A stretch of DNA of 64,000 nucleotides from NCBI GenBank assembly GCA_963966185.1, contig CAWZYM010000094.1:1-64000 (forward strand), in the 5' to 3' direction. Numbering within the stretch: the stretch's first letter is position 1; each line of letters opens with the position of its first letter. A program made the translations under genes and the position numbers. The stretch comes from Rhabditoides inermis (taxonomy: Eukaryota; Nematoda; Chromadorea; Rhabditida; Rhabditidae). The notes below the pieces were generated by a model. It saw only the letters and a list, made by a program, of their open reading frames with translations. It ran no database searches and was not told the origin of the DNA. Of this stretch, positions 1 through 9,835 are shown in pieces.

Positions 1-301
1 GTCAGTGTTTCATAGAAGTTTGGGGTAATTTGAAGTATTTCTAAGGCAAATCGGATTCGAAAGGCATTTCGGGAGTAGTGAGAAGGAACGGAATATTGAG
101 TCCTAGAAATTGGATTGAATGGATATCGCAGCCGGAAAACCAAGTATCAGCGAATCAGCGTATGAGCGTATATCCAACATTTCGGCACTTGACGCTTGTG
201 CCGAAATGTTGGATATACGCAATCAACGTAATCATTTTCATAATCATCATGGATGGACAGAACACACCTACAATAACAAAGAAGCATAGTTTTTTTTCCA
301 G
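1..301. other. Intron or upstream sequence of the phosphatase gene
   Basis: No coding exon recognised. The stretch ends in a T-rich tract and AG (300-301), a good splice acceptor for the first visible phosphatase exon. It contains the perfect hairpin listed separately. Confidence 0.6.
166..220. repeat. Perfect 23-bp inverted repeat (hairpin)
   Basis: Arms 166-188 and 198-220 are exact reverse complements around a 9-nt loop (189-197). It lies in the putative intron just before the first visible phosphatase exon. It may be a small foldback element or an RNA hairpin; nothing in the sequence decides which. Confidence 0.85.
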
Positions 302-835
302 AACGGCTTTCACAATGGCGGGAACAGCGTGCAAAGATTCGCCGTGGCTCCGAGGCAGTCGCCCAGGTTGAGCAACGCCGCGTCGAATTCGCCAAGGAGT
401 TCCGTGGCAAGGTGAGAGAGAGGGAGGGAGAGGGAGAGAGAGGGAGGGAGAGAGGGTAAGACGGAGAGAGAGAGAGAGAGAGGAAGAGAGAGGGAGAGAG
501 AGAGGGAGAGAGAGGGAGAGAGAGAGGGAGAGAGAGAGGGAGAGAGGGAGAGAGAAGAGAGAAGGAGGGAGTGAGGGAGAGAGGGAGGTAGAGTAGAGAG
601 ATAATCAGATCAGCTGGCCGCTCCTGACTCTAGCCCTTATCACACTTGTGAATGCCGCGTTCCCAGTATGCAGTTTGCCATGTGCTTCTTTATCTATCGT
701 CCACTTCCGTCTATGACGTCATGACATTTCATTGCGATTCCGGGAAGACAATGATTTCTATTTCGATCGTGTTCTTATCGGGACAGTGAACAGTGTCTCG
801 GAACGGTGACTCTTTCGTTTTTACTTTTCCTTTTC

Positions 836-875
<40 letters not shown>

Positions 876-1693
876 CTCTCCTCATTCCTCTCTCCTCACT
901 TTCCCAGAAGCAATTTATGCGTGGCCTCGGCAAAAATGCAGCGGCCACTGCCCGCTTCTCGTTTTAATTAGGAGTGATTCGGGATTCCGGGAATCGTCTC
1001 GCAAAACTCTGGGCGGGGCCTGAAAGATATAAAACCCGTGACCCCTCTCCTTTCACAAGCGCGGTTATCTGTATCTCTCGTTTATTCAGTATCACCTTCA
1101 CACCTTTCCGAGGATATAAGAGCCTTTCAAATGTTTCTGCGCTTCTTTATTCATTCCCGGTTTTGTAGTTGACTCTGTTTCTTGAAAGGAGAGAGAGAGA
1201 GAGAAAGAGATCGAGGATTAGAGATAGAGAATGGGAGAGAGAGAGAGACGGCTATCTATTTCAGTCACTCCTCCCTGCATCAGCCGCAGTCTCCGCCGTC
1301 TCCGACAAGGCATAGAAGGTCTCCGCACAGCAAGTCTGCCTCCCCGATAGAAGACGCCCTCGTCACAGTCAGAATGCGACCGGACGCGCAGGGCCGATTC
1401 GGATTCAACGTCAAGGTGTGAACATACATTTTTTGGCCGGGCGCCCAACCGCAACGCGCGGATCGTGGACACGCGACGCGGCCTGCGCGCTCTTTTTACT
1501 TTCTTGAGTGTCTGACTTGCAAGAAGAGAGATAGAGAATGTGTCAACAAAATCGATTCGATCAATTGTATCAATCAATAATTCGATATTTGCAGGGTGGC
1601 GCGGATCAGAACTACCCAGTGATCGTCTCCCGAGTGGCTGCTGGGTCGTCGGCCGACAAATGCTATCCCCGGTTGAACGAAGGAGACCAGGTA

Positions 1694-1743
<50 letters not shown>

Positions 1744-2764
1744 GAGAGAGAGAAAGAGAGAGATAAAGAGAGAAAGAGAGAGGAGGGGAGGGAGAGAAAA
1801 GGAAATTTGAACTACGTCACATCGTTTCTTGTGCTCTTTCTTGATTGCCTGTACATCTGTGCTTTTAATCGCGTACTTATAATTGCGAGAGAGCGAGAGA
1901 GCGAGAAAGAAGAAGAGGAAACTACGTCATTCCGTGTTTAATAAAACGGCACGTGTAGCTTATCTCACAATCACGATAGACAAAGCTTTGCGTCAGTACA
2001 AATGAGACACTAATCACCTAAAGAAAGAGAGAGAGAGAGAGAGAGAGTGGAGAGAGAGAGAGAGGGGGGGGGGAGAATATTGCCTCCAGGTCCTCATGAT
2101 CAACGGCCGCGACGTCTCCGACATGTCACACGATCAGGTCGTCGCGTTCATTCGATCCGCCAGAGAGGTGCGTATTTTTATAATTATCTATACTTATGTA
2201 TGTGTCGTGCCATAATCTTCTTTCAACCTTCTTACCTCCGCAGAGTACTTATAAGTCTCTTAAATCGGGAACTACCTTGTTGCGAGAATAGAAGTGCAGC
2301 TATAGTTCCATTCTCGCAATGCGTATGAGGCAATAGCGTGCGGTACCAGCAAGTCAGATAGTCAGACGATTAGGTATGCGAGCTGCAAGTAGGCAATGCG
2401 AGACGTCATATCACACGCAATTAATCTTTTGTTATCACGTTACTCATTCGGTCTCTTGACACTTCTGAACTTGTCGACGTGATATGCGACCTGATAAGAT
2501 ATAACTTCCCACGCATTTTTATATACTGCATATTTTTGTGCGGTGCTAACGCAACTGCATCGAATCGAGGAACCAACAATTATTTTCACTAAAAACTAGT
2601 CCAACTCGCGCAACTCAACCCGCAACAACGAACGACGAACGCGCGTAGATAAAACCTTACTCTATACCCTTATTTGTCTGGCTATGTAACAATCGATATT
2701 TATATACTCAGAGCTGATGTAGTACTGCATGTTACATATAAGTAATGATACTGCATCGAATCGA

Positions 2765-2802
<38 letters not shown>

Positions 2803-3319
2803 TATTCTATATCTTCATCTCCTACAGGTTCCGGGCGCGCAGCTGGAGCTGACTATCCGTCCGAACGTGTATCGCCTGGGCGACTCGCTGGACGAGCCCT
2901 CGCAGTCGCTCCCGGCACCCGCCACTGCCAGGGTCGGCGACAGCGTGCCCCGCAGCGACAGGTTGGCACACGCGCTCCGACTCATAGAGGACAGCCTGCG
3001 CACAGGCAAGGGCGTCGAGCAGTTTGAGGTGAGGGGGAGAGGGAGAGGAGGGAGGGGAGACACCGAGTGATTGCAGATGTTGTACCGCAAGAAGCCCGGG
3101 CTCACGATGAACGACTGTCGCACGCAAGCCAATATTAACAAGAACAGGTGGGCGGATGTGACTGTCTGGTCTCTCTCTAATTCGCCCTCTCTCTTCCTCC
3201 CTCTCATCCCCCCTCTTACAGATACCGTGACGTGTGTCCCTATGATGCGACTCGAGTGATTCTCAACAAAGCGCCGAGTGGTGACTATATCAACGCCAGC
3301 TTCGTCAACGTGGGTGGTC

Positions 3320-3380
<61 letters not shown>

Positions 3381-4499
3381 ATACAACCTCTCTAGATGGA
3401 CATCCCTTCGTCCGGCATCGTCAACCGCTACATTGCGTGTCAGGGCCCGTTGGCACACACCTGTGCTGATTTCTGGTGAGTAGACTTGGTCGATTGAGTG
3501 ATTGAATTCACACGGCAACATGATCTGCAGTATTGATTGATTATCGATTGGCACATCAGGATGATGGCGTGGGAGCAGCTGTGTACGACGATCGTCATGC
3601 TGACGACGACGGTGGAACGAGGCAGGGTGAAGTGTCACCAGTACTGGCCCCGGCTACACGAGTCCACCGACTACGGACGGCTCAACGTCACTTGTGTCAA
3701 GGTGAGAAGAGTTAGTCTGATCCCTTGACAAGACGCCAAGCCGCAGCGCGCCGACTTCGAACACGCGACGCGGCCTGCGCTCTCTTCTCGCTTTGAAAAG
3801 AGACGTAGAGGGCGCGTATTGGACTGTACATACTCGTACAGATGCGAGAGAAAGAAAAACATTGATTTCAGGACCGCGAGACGCCGAACTGCAGCTACCG
3901 CGAGTTCATGGTGCGGGACCGGCAGTCGGGCGAGGAGAGGCGCGTCTCGCAGATGCAGTACTCGGCGTGGCCCGACCACGGAGTCCCCGACGACCCAAAA
4001 CACTTCATAGAGTTTGTCGACGAGGTGAGCGGAGCAGTCACCCCCTCTCTCCCTTTCTCCTCTCCCAGTCACAGTCCTGTTAGACTGTCCATGTGGATGC
4101 ACAATCTTTGTCTATTCGATGTGATCAGTGATAGTGGAATTCTCTATCAAGTAATCATTGATAACGTTGCAGGTTCGTCGGGCGCGCGCCGGCAGCGTGG
4201 AGCCGATCATCGTGCACTGCTCGGCGGGCATCGGTCGGACGGGCGTGCTGATTCTGATGGAGACGGCCGCCTGTCTGGTGGAGGCGAACGAGCCCGTCTA
4301 CCCCCTTGACATCGTGCGCACCATGCGAGACCAGCGCGCCATGGCCATACAGACTCCCGTGCGTGGGGAATTATCGATTATTGATTCATTGATTGAGTTT
4401 ATTGGTTTTCAGGGTCAATACACGTTCGTGTGCGAGTCGATTCTGCGCGCGTACAACGATGGAGTGATCAGGCCGCTGGCTGAGTATCAGAAGCGATAG
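302..4499 (+). CDS. PTPN4: PTPN4/PTPN3-type non-receptor tyrosine phosphatase, 3' part (PDZ + PTP)
   Basis: Cytoplasmic protein tyrosine phosphatase of the FERM-PDZ-PTP family (vertebrate PTPN3/PTPN4, fly Ptpmeg), which removes phosphate from phosphotyrosine at the membrane-cytoskeleton interface. I read twelve exons with GT-AG junctions: 302-411, 1265-1415, 1595-1690, 2090-2167, 2828-3028, 3077-3147, 3222-3309, 3396-3475, 3560-3701, 3872-4024, 4173-4358 and 4413-4499. Joined, they give 480 residues in one frame. Residues 1-67 are a Ser/Pro-rich linker. The PDZ domain spans about 68-156, with RFGF at 81-84 as the peptide-binding loop. The PTP domain spans about 210-475, with the KNRYRD recognition motif, the WPD loop 372-374 (W codon at 3968), the signature [10 protein letters not shown] at 405-414 (catalytic Cys codon 4218-4220) and the Q-loop Gln in QTP (450). 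All catalytic residues are present. The FERM half is outside the window. Assignment rests on motif and domain similarity to the family; PTPN3 versus PTPN4 cannot be separated in an invertebrate. Confidence 0.93.
412..1264 (+). repeat. Phosphatase intron with purine tract and (CT)n
   Basis: An 853-bp intron. 412-602 is almost pure GA/GGA repeat directly after the donor, 836-880 is (CT)n, and 1189-1249 is GA-rich before the acceptor. No exon recognised between them. Confidence 0.7.
1438..1535 (+). repeat. Dispersed repeat, copy 1 (phosphatase intron)
   Basis: Shares an exact block acacgcgacgcggcctgcgc and weaker similarity on both sides with 3729-3812, in another intron of the same gene. Probably an old interspersed element; family not recognised. 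Confidence 0.55.
1691..2089 (+). repeat. Phosphatase intron with two GA microsatellites
   Basis: (GA)n and AAAGAGAG repeats at 1695-1803 start right after the donor. A second GA tract at 2021-2075 and a G run precede the acceptor. No coding signal seen. Confidence 0.7.
2168..2827 (+). repeat. Phosphatase intron with (TA)n and short dispersed repeats
   Basis: Contains (TA)n at 2767-2798. A 17-nt word, actgcatcgaatcgagg, occurs twice (near 2555 and near 2751). A block near 2234-2281 resembles 6280-6325 in the neighbouring BTB gene. No exon recognised. Confidence 0.55.
3310..3395 (+). repeat. Phosphatase intron that is mostly (CT)n
   Basis: A 3319-3379 CT microsatellite fills nearly the whole 86-bp intron and doubles as its polypyrimidine tract. 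Confidence 0.8.
3729..3812 (+). repeat. Dispersed repeat, copy 2 (phosphatase intron)
   Basis: Second copy of the element at 1438-1535, in the 170-bp intron between the exons ending 3701 and starting 3872. Confidence 0.55.
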
Positions 4500-4729
4500 A
4501 AGGGACGCAATCTCTATCTCTCTCTATCTCTCTCTCCCTCTCTCTCTATCTCTCTCTCGCAGCTTGCGAGGAAAAAGAGTAATCTAGGAAAGAGAGAACC
4601 ACCCGCCTATAGATTGTTTTACTTCGATTGCGTGATGTTTGGTTACTTGTACATAATATGCCAAAATGATGATGATGAATTCTATGATTACACATTTGTT
4701 TGCTCTCACACACAGTACGAGATATTACA

Positions 4730-4735
4730 AATAAA
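4730..4735 (+). promoter_or_regulatory. Polyadenylation signal of the phosphatase gene
   Basis: AATAAA 231 bp after the phosphatase stop codon, in AT-rich sequence; the only canonical signal I noticed on this strand before the next gene. Confidence 0.65.
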
Positions 4736-4807
4736 GATTTAATTATGAGTGTGATAATTTGAATCAATTTCGATGTATCGCTAGCTACAAGAACAAGATA
4801 TCTGGGT

Positions 4808-4830
4808 AATTACGCTCCCGGGAAGGTTCG
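4808..4830 (-). pseudogene. Stray tRNA-Asn 3'-end fragment
   Basis: 23 nt identical to the 3' flank, acceptor strand and part of the T arm of the array tRNA-Asn. The flanking aatta form matches the array copy at 21057 better than the others. Similarity stops at position 4830. It sits about 3.4 kb outside the array. Confidence 0.7.
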
Positions 4831-5025
4831 CGAACTAATTGTGGAAGTGAAGACATCGTCCGGTTGCCGTGCAGAGCGCGCTATTAGTGCTCACTCAGTG
4901 TTCCACAGGTTAACGTTCCACAACAAAAGGAGTCATTACTAAGGTAGTATGCGCGAAAGTAGCAGGCGGAGAGATGCCTGTGGGTAAGGCATTCGAAAAG
5001 TCAACGATGCCAATAGATGTAACGG

Positions 5026-5031
5026 TTTATT
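5026..5031 (-). promoter_or_regulatory. Polyadenylation signal of the BTB-BACK gene
   Basis: AATAAA on the minus strand, 238 bp beyond the stop codon of the BTB-BACK gene. Confidence 0.55.
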
Positions 5032-5268
5032 GGAGTAATCAATAGAAAAAAAAGTTGAAAATGAGCGGCACTGAACTGTATTACTGACATAATACTATAT
5101 TACTGTGAGGGAAAGAGTTGTATAGAGCTTAGAGAGATCATAGAAGCTTCTGGAATGATCGGACGAACGTGCGCGGGATGAGTAAGCAAGGTTCTAGAAG
5201 AGTGTGGAACAATGGCGATGGCAATCCCAACAACCATCTGACTCGAGCAGCGTGCGACGCGCCAGCGC

Positions 5269-6333
5269 CTAAAACGAGAATTCAGAAGACGTCACAGCTT
5301 CGTGCTTCACCTCGACGGCAGTGAGATAGGCGAGGTTGCAGGCGGGGTCTGCGCGAATCAGCTGCTCCTTGCCCACCGTCTCCAGCAGAAACGTCGCGTC
5401 CAGCTGGTCCAGAGCGATCATGGGGAAGAGACTGCAACGGATCAGCTGCGCCCACTCCCTTCCGCCCGACCCTACACGCAATATTCAGCTCCGCCACCAC
5501 TCCGCGCTTCCATCTCGCATTTGAAAACTGCGCGCGCGCGCGAAACTTCGAATTTGAATTTATTCGCGTTATCTTGTCTATCGATTTCTAGCCGCCGCAC
5601 GCTCTCTTCACTCTTGCGCTCTCTATTGACAGAGAAATGAAAGGAAACCAGCTACTCTCTCGACCAGACCGTAACCTTACTGTAACTTACATACTTGTAA
5701 TGTGCTACTTGATTCGAGATAAACAACTGACGGAAACTGGTTTGCCCGCCCGCTGTACCTCGGCAGATGGACGACGCTATCCTCGCACTCGTTGAGCCAG
5801 CAGATGAGGACATTGAAGAGGAGGTCGGCAGAGGAGCCAGCGAGAGCTCAACGATCTCTTTCGAAATGTGTCGAAGAGAGTGAGCGGTGGAAAGGACCTG
5901 CTCACCTTTCATGAGATCCGAGAACCTGGGATGTGAGAGGCTGAGCAGGTCAGTGTTCCGACACATGGCACTGGAAAAGTGCAATATTCTGATGGAGGGG
6001 AGAGAGAGAGAGGGAGAGAGAAAGAGAGAGACGCACCTGAGATTATCGGAGATGATGCGGACCGCCCGGTTGGTGAGGTCGCAGAGACTGTAGTGGTTGG
6101 AGAGAGACCAGACAGTGATGCAGTTGGAAGTAGACAGTTCGATCCGGCTGGAAGAACGCTGGTAGGCACTTTGGGAGAGAGAAAGAGAAAGAGAGGGTGA
6201 TATATATACGGTATATATATATATATACCGTCGTTAGAAAATCGTTGGGCTATGGTGTAGTGCCATGGTCATCCTTCGACCCCCTCCGCAGAGTAAATCT
6301 CTTGAATCGGGGGGATACCTTTACTTTTACCTT

Positions 6334-6385
<52 letters not shown>

Positions 6386-6619
6386 CGCCACACGCCCGCT
6401 TGAAAGCGTCCATCTGCAGATAGTCAACGAGAGGGATCACGTCAGCGCTGTGCTCTTCTGGAAAAGACAAGGGTAGGCCACGTCCACTCAAACTTCGCCC
6501 ACCGCAGTGTGTCTGACCAGTGTAGACAGCTTCCAGCACCGTCTCCACGAAAAAGGCGGGAAACGGCTGAGGAAAACACTAGAGGAAAAGGAGAGAGAGA
6601 GAGAGAGAGAGAGAAAGAA

Positions 6620-6675
<56 letters not shown>

Positions 6676-7042
6676 AGAGAGAGAGAGAGGGATCGTACCA
6701 GATCCACGCGCATCTCCTTAGCCTCCTTCATCCCACTGTCCAGCAAACTGTTGAAGAACGGCGACGCGGCCGCCATGACTTGCGAGTGGCAGGGAAACTG
6801 CAACAGACTCCGCCCCTTCTAGCTCCGCCCACTCACCTCCGCCTTGCTTCCGTCCGCGTTGTTCGCGACGATGGTGAAATCGCACTTCTCTCCCGCCCTG
6901 GATTTCGCGAGACATTGAGAAAAATACATACAGGTAGAAAGAGACAGAGAGACATAAATAGAGGGTGAGAGAGAGAGAGAGAGATAAAGAAAAAGAAACA
7001 CGCCCACCTTCTCATCTCATCGAGATTGTTGAGAACATTCAT
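5269..7042 (-). CDS. BTB-BACK domain protein, complete, no Kelch repeats
   Basis: Probably a substrate adaptor of Cullin-3 ubiquitin ligases, the usual role of BTB-BACK proteins, though the short form without Kelch repeats leaves the partner open. Coding exons in transcript order: 7042-7008, 6897-6837, 6797-6699, 6566-6503, 6457-6385, 6168-6037, 5970-5906, 5846-5709 and 5471-5269. These join in one frame into about 289 residues. The start ATG (7042-7040) gives MNVLNNLDEMRR, then a BTB domain (CDFTIV, FPCHSQVMAAASPFF, VLEAVYTG, VDYLQMDAFKRAC) and a BACK domain (ELSTSNC, LCDLTNRAVRIISDNL, LLFNVLICWLNECED, LIRCSLFPMIALDQ). The frame is open upstream of this ATG, so an earlier start is possible. 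The donor at 5709 is the least certain junction (5759 is an alternative). The last exon is similar to the partial gene at 7819-8242. Confidence 0.85.
6169..6384 (-). repeat. BTB-BACK gene intron with (GA)n
   Basis: A 216-bp intron with the TA palindrome, a block (6280-6325) resembling phosphatase intron sequence near 2234-2281, and (GA)n at 6337-6380. Confidence 0.65.
6209..6230. repeat. Self-complementary (TA)n palindrome
   Basis: A 22-nt perfect palindrome (CGG, alternating TA, CCG) in a BTB-gene intron; likely cruciform or hairpin former. Confidence 0.8.
6567..6698 (-). repeat. BTB-BACK gene intron filled by (GA)n
   Basis: About 100 bp of GA repeat (6589-6689), so CT in the sense direction; one of several such tracts in the short introns of both genes. 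Confidence 0.8.
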
Positions 7043-7818
7043 AGCGACGCAACCGCTCGCTGATGGAAAAGGAGAGGTAATGTAACACGGTTGCCCGAAA
7101 TCCCCATTTTTTCGGAACAACTTCTAATTCATAATCGTATAAACAAAAACAAAAACAAACGCGGAATGACGAGATAAAATGCGAATAGACGCGAAACACA
7201 TCGAGAAAATCACGCCGGTTATACGGTAGTCGGATAGAGCGCACGATCACACTGCGCCCAGAATGTCAACAAGAACATATTTTGGCTGAGTCAATCTCGT
7301 TATGTGCGCGGATTGTCCATCACTCTTTCAAACTTTTACATGTGAATCGAAAGTGCGCAGAATGTGCAAAACCGCGGAGTGTCATATAGGAATGAATCAT
7401 TCTATTCTTCCATGCATTCGATTGCGAAATGCCGCGACTTTACTGGCCGATTGCGAAATTATTGACTGCAGATTTCTGCGAACCAGACCAGTCAAGCAGA
7501 AAACAGAAATACTCACGATTCAGAAATACTCCCGATAGGAATGAATCATTCTATTCTTCCATGCAATCGATTGCGAAATACCGCGACTTTACTGGCCGAT
7601 TGCGAAAGTATTGACTGCGGATTTCTGCGAACCAGACCAGTCAAGCAGAAAACAGAAATACTCACGATTCTCATCAACAAGACACACAACTTTATCGAAA
7701 TGAGAGAATAACTCGATTACATATCAACTACATATACATATAAATCATCATATCAAACTCATTCATATAGCTCATCAGGCAGACTGCACTGCGAACATCA
7801 CCTAGTCGTCTCGACATC
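7043..7818. other. Intergenic: BTB gene 5' side and paralogue 3' side
   Basis: Should hold the promoter of the complete BTB-BACK gene and the 3' UTR of its paralogue, both on the minus strand. No TATA box or polyadenylation signal I would defend. The middle is a tandem duplication, listed separately. Confidence 0.5.
7386..7670. repeat. 149-bp tandem duplication
   Basis: Copies start at 7386 and 7535 and differ at only a few positions. The second stops after about 136 bp. Each holds smaller repeats of gattgcgaa. Non-coding as far as can be seen. Confidence 0.85.
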
Positions 7819-8242
7819 TCAACAGTACAAGTACAGGTTATACGGGTGGTGGCGGCGAGACAGCGCAGCGACTGAAGCCACTGGAGCCACTGAAGCGGTC
7901 GGAGCCACTGGAGCGGCTCGCTGCGGCTGCCCGATCGGACGTTCCTGTGCCGCGCTCACCTGACGACGTGCCAGAGCCTGAAAACAATCTGTGCTCTCTC
8001 CTCTCGCAACAATCTTTTGCGCAAGAATTCAAATTTTGACGCGTCAATAGGAGGCTAAATGCGCGGGCACTGTAAGATGGGTTGTTTTGTTCGAGACGCA
8101 CCTCTACCGCGGTGAGATAGGCGCTGTTGCAGGACGGCTCCTCGCGGATCAGCTCCTCCTTGCCCACAGTGTCCAATAGGAACGCGTCCGGCACCTTCGT
8201 CAGTTCGATCAGCGGAAAGAAGAATACGCCATCCCGTCTGAT
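7819..8242 (-). CDS. BTB-BACK paralogue, last two exons only
   Basis: Exon 8242-8102 (47 codons, acceptor cttgccag, donor GAG|gtgcgt) and last exon 7977-7819 (52 codons and TGA). The first encodes PLIELTKVPDAFLLDTVGKE, ELIREEPSCN and YLTAVE, closely matching the last exon of the complete gene at 5269-5471. The last exon is Ala/Pro/Val-rich and ends in LYLYC. The BTB domain and the rest of BACK should lie upstream, at higher coordinates, but the acceptor is followed immediately by the tRNA array and no further exon appears to 64000. So either the gene has an intron longer than 55 kb, or the array cut it and this is a relic. Reading frame and splice sites are intact, which argues against long decay. 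Confidence 0.7.
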
Positions 8243-8367
8243 CTGGCAAGTAAAGCAACAACGCGCTCGGATAGTACCTAGATCGGAGACGGCTTGGGAA
8301 TACCGAGTAATGCAAGCACGTTTTGCAAAACGAATTTCGATAATCGTGATTCAGAAAACAAAAGATT

Positions 8368-8790
8368 CTCTTCGGCCGGGAATTGAACCCGGGTCTCGCA
8401 TGTGACAGACGCGGATACTAAGCACTATACTACCGAAGACATGTGGGGAGGGAGTTGGGATGCGTTGGTGAGAGCAACACTGAATACGCTGCGATATTAA
8501 GATCGTGAAGCGTCGTGCATCCGTTCAGTTCAAAATGAGCGTTCGCACGCAAAAATAACGCTCCCGGGAAGGTTCGAACTTCCGACCTTTCGGTTAACAG
8601 CCGAACGCGCTGCCGATTGCGCCACGGAAGCACCGCTGTTTGTTAGAGACACTCCAATGAACATTGCCAGACCTACGAAAACTGATGCAAAAAAATAAAC
8701 AAAAGATCTGATCAGAGTGGGATTCGAACCCACGCCTCTGAAGAGACTGGTGCCTTAAACCAGCGCCTTAGACCGCTCGGCCATCTGACC
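8368..8790 (-). tRNA. tRNA cluster, unit 1 (array edge)
   Basis: Asp 8368-8439, Asn 8559-8631, Leu 8709-8790. The Asp gene has G19 changed to C, which would break the G19-C56 tertiary pair. Leu has one change in the variable loop. Confidence 0.9.
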
Positions 8791-8954
8791 ACGCTCCGTT
8801 TTGCTCTCATATCGGAACATCCCACGGCACGGAGTGAGCCAGCCGGGTTCGTTGGCCACGTAATAGCGGTCGTCAAAGTGCTCATTTTTCACACAAATCA
8901 CAAATCCTTGACATACTTTTAAAATGTAAACTCGCTTACGTTCATAGCTTGTTG

Positions 8955-8985
8955 AGAATACGCCATCCCGTCTGATCTGGCAAGT
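8955..8985 (-). other. First repeated copy of the captured exon edge and splice acceptor
   Basis: 8955-8976 repeats the 22 exon nucleotides of 8221-8242, followed by the same acceptor (cttgccag in sense). Every later array unit has this block at the same place. The first repeat copy shares the gene-side form gtaaagc; later units have gtcaagc. Confidence 0.9.
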
Positions 8986-9101
8986 AAAGCAACAACGCGC
9001 TCGGATAGTACCTAGATCGGAGACGGCTTGGGAATACCGAGTAATGCAAGCACGTTTTGCAAAACGAATTTCGATAATCGTGATTCAGAAAACAAAAGAT
9101 T

Positions 9102-9523
9102 CTCTTCGGCCGGGAATTGAACCCGGGTCTCGCATGTGACAGACGCGGATACTAAGCACTATACTACCGAAGACATGTGGGGAGGGAGTTGGGATGCGTT
9201 GGTGAGAGCAACACTGAATACGCTGCGATATTAAGATCGTGAAGCGTCGTGCATCCGTTCAGTTCAAAATGAGCGTTCGCACGCAAAAATAACGCTCCCG
9301 GGAAGGTTCGAACTTCCGACCTTTCGGTTAACAGCCGAACGCGCTGCCGATTGCGCCACGGAAGCACCGCTGTTTGTGAGAGACACTCCAATGAACATTG
9401 CCAGACCTACGAAAACTGATGCAAAAAATAAACAAAAGATCTGATCAGAGTGGGATTCGAACCCACGCCTCCGAAGAGACTGGTGCCTTAAACCAGCGCC
9501 TTAGACCGCTCGGCCATCTGACC
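9102..9523 (-). tRNA. tRNA cluster, unit 2
   Basis: Asp 9102-9173 (same G19 to C change as unit 1), Asn 9293-9365, Leu 9442-9523. Confidence 0.9.
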
Positions 9524-9835
9524 ACGCTCCGTTTTGCTCTCATATCGGAACATCCCACGGCACGGAGTGAGCCAGCCGGGTTCGTTGGCCACGTAATAGC
9601 GGTCGTCAAAGTGCTCATTTTTCACACAAATCACAAATCCTTGACATACTTTTAAAAATGTAAACTCGCTTACGTTCATAGCTTGTTGAGAATACGCCAT
9701 CCCGTCTGATCTGGCAAGTCAAGCAACAACGCGCTCGGATAGTACCTAGATCGGAGACGGCTTGGGAATACCGAGTAATGCAAGCACGTTTTGCAAAACG
9801 AAATTCGATAATCGTGATTCAGAAAACAAAAGATT

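Larger units (their letters stand above)
4500..5025. other. 3' UTR and intergenic space between convergent genes
   Basis: Holds a CT-rich stretch (about 4511-4558), the phosphatase polyadenylation signal and a stray tRNA-Asn fragment (4808-4830). The phosphatase (+) and BTB-BACK gene (-) converge here. No gene recognised. Confidence 0.6.

Noticed and set aside
4808..4830. Primer-binding site of an LTR retrotransposon complementary to tRNA-Asn
   Set aside because: A binding site should begin with TGG before the tRNA complement. Here the preceding bases are the genomic 3' flank of the array Asn gene, and no LTRs flank it.
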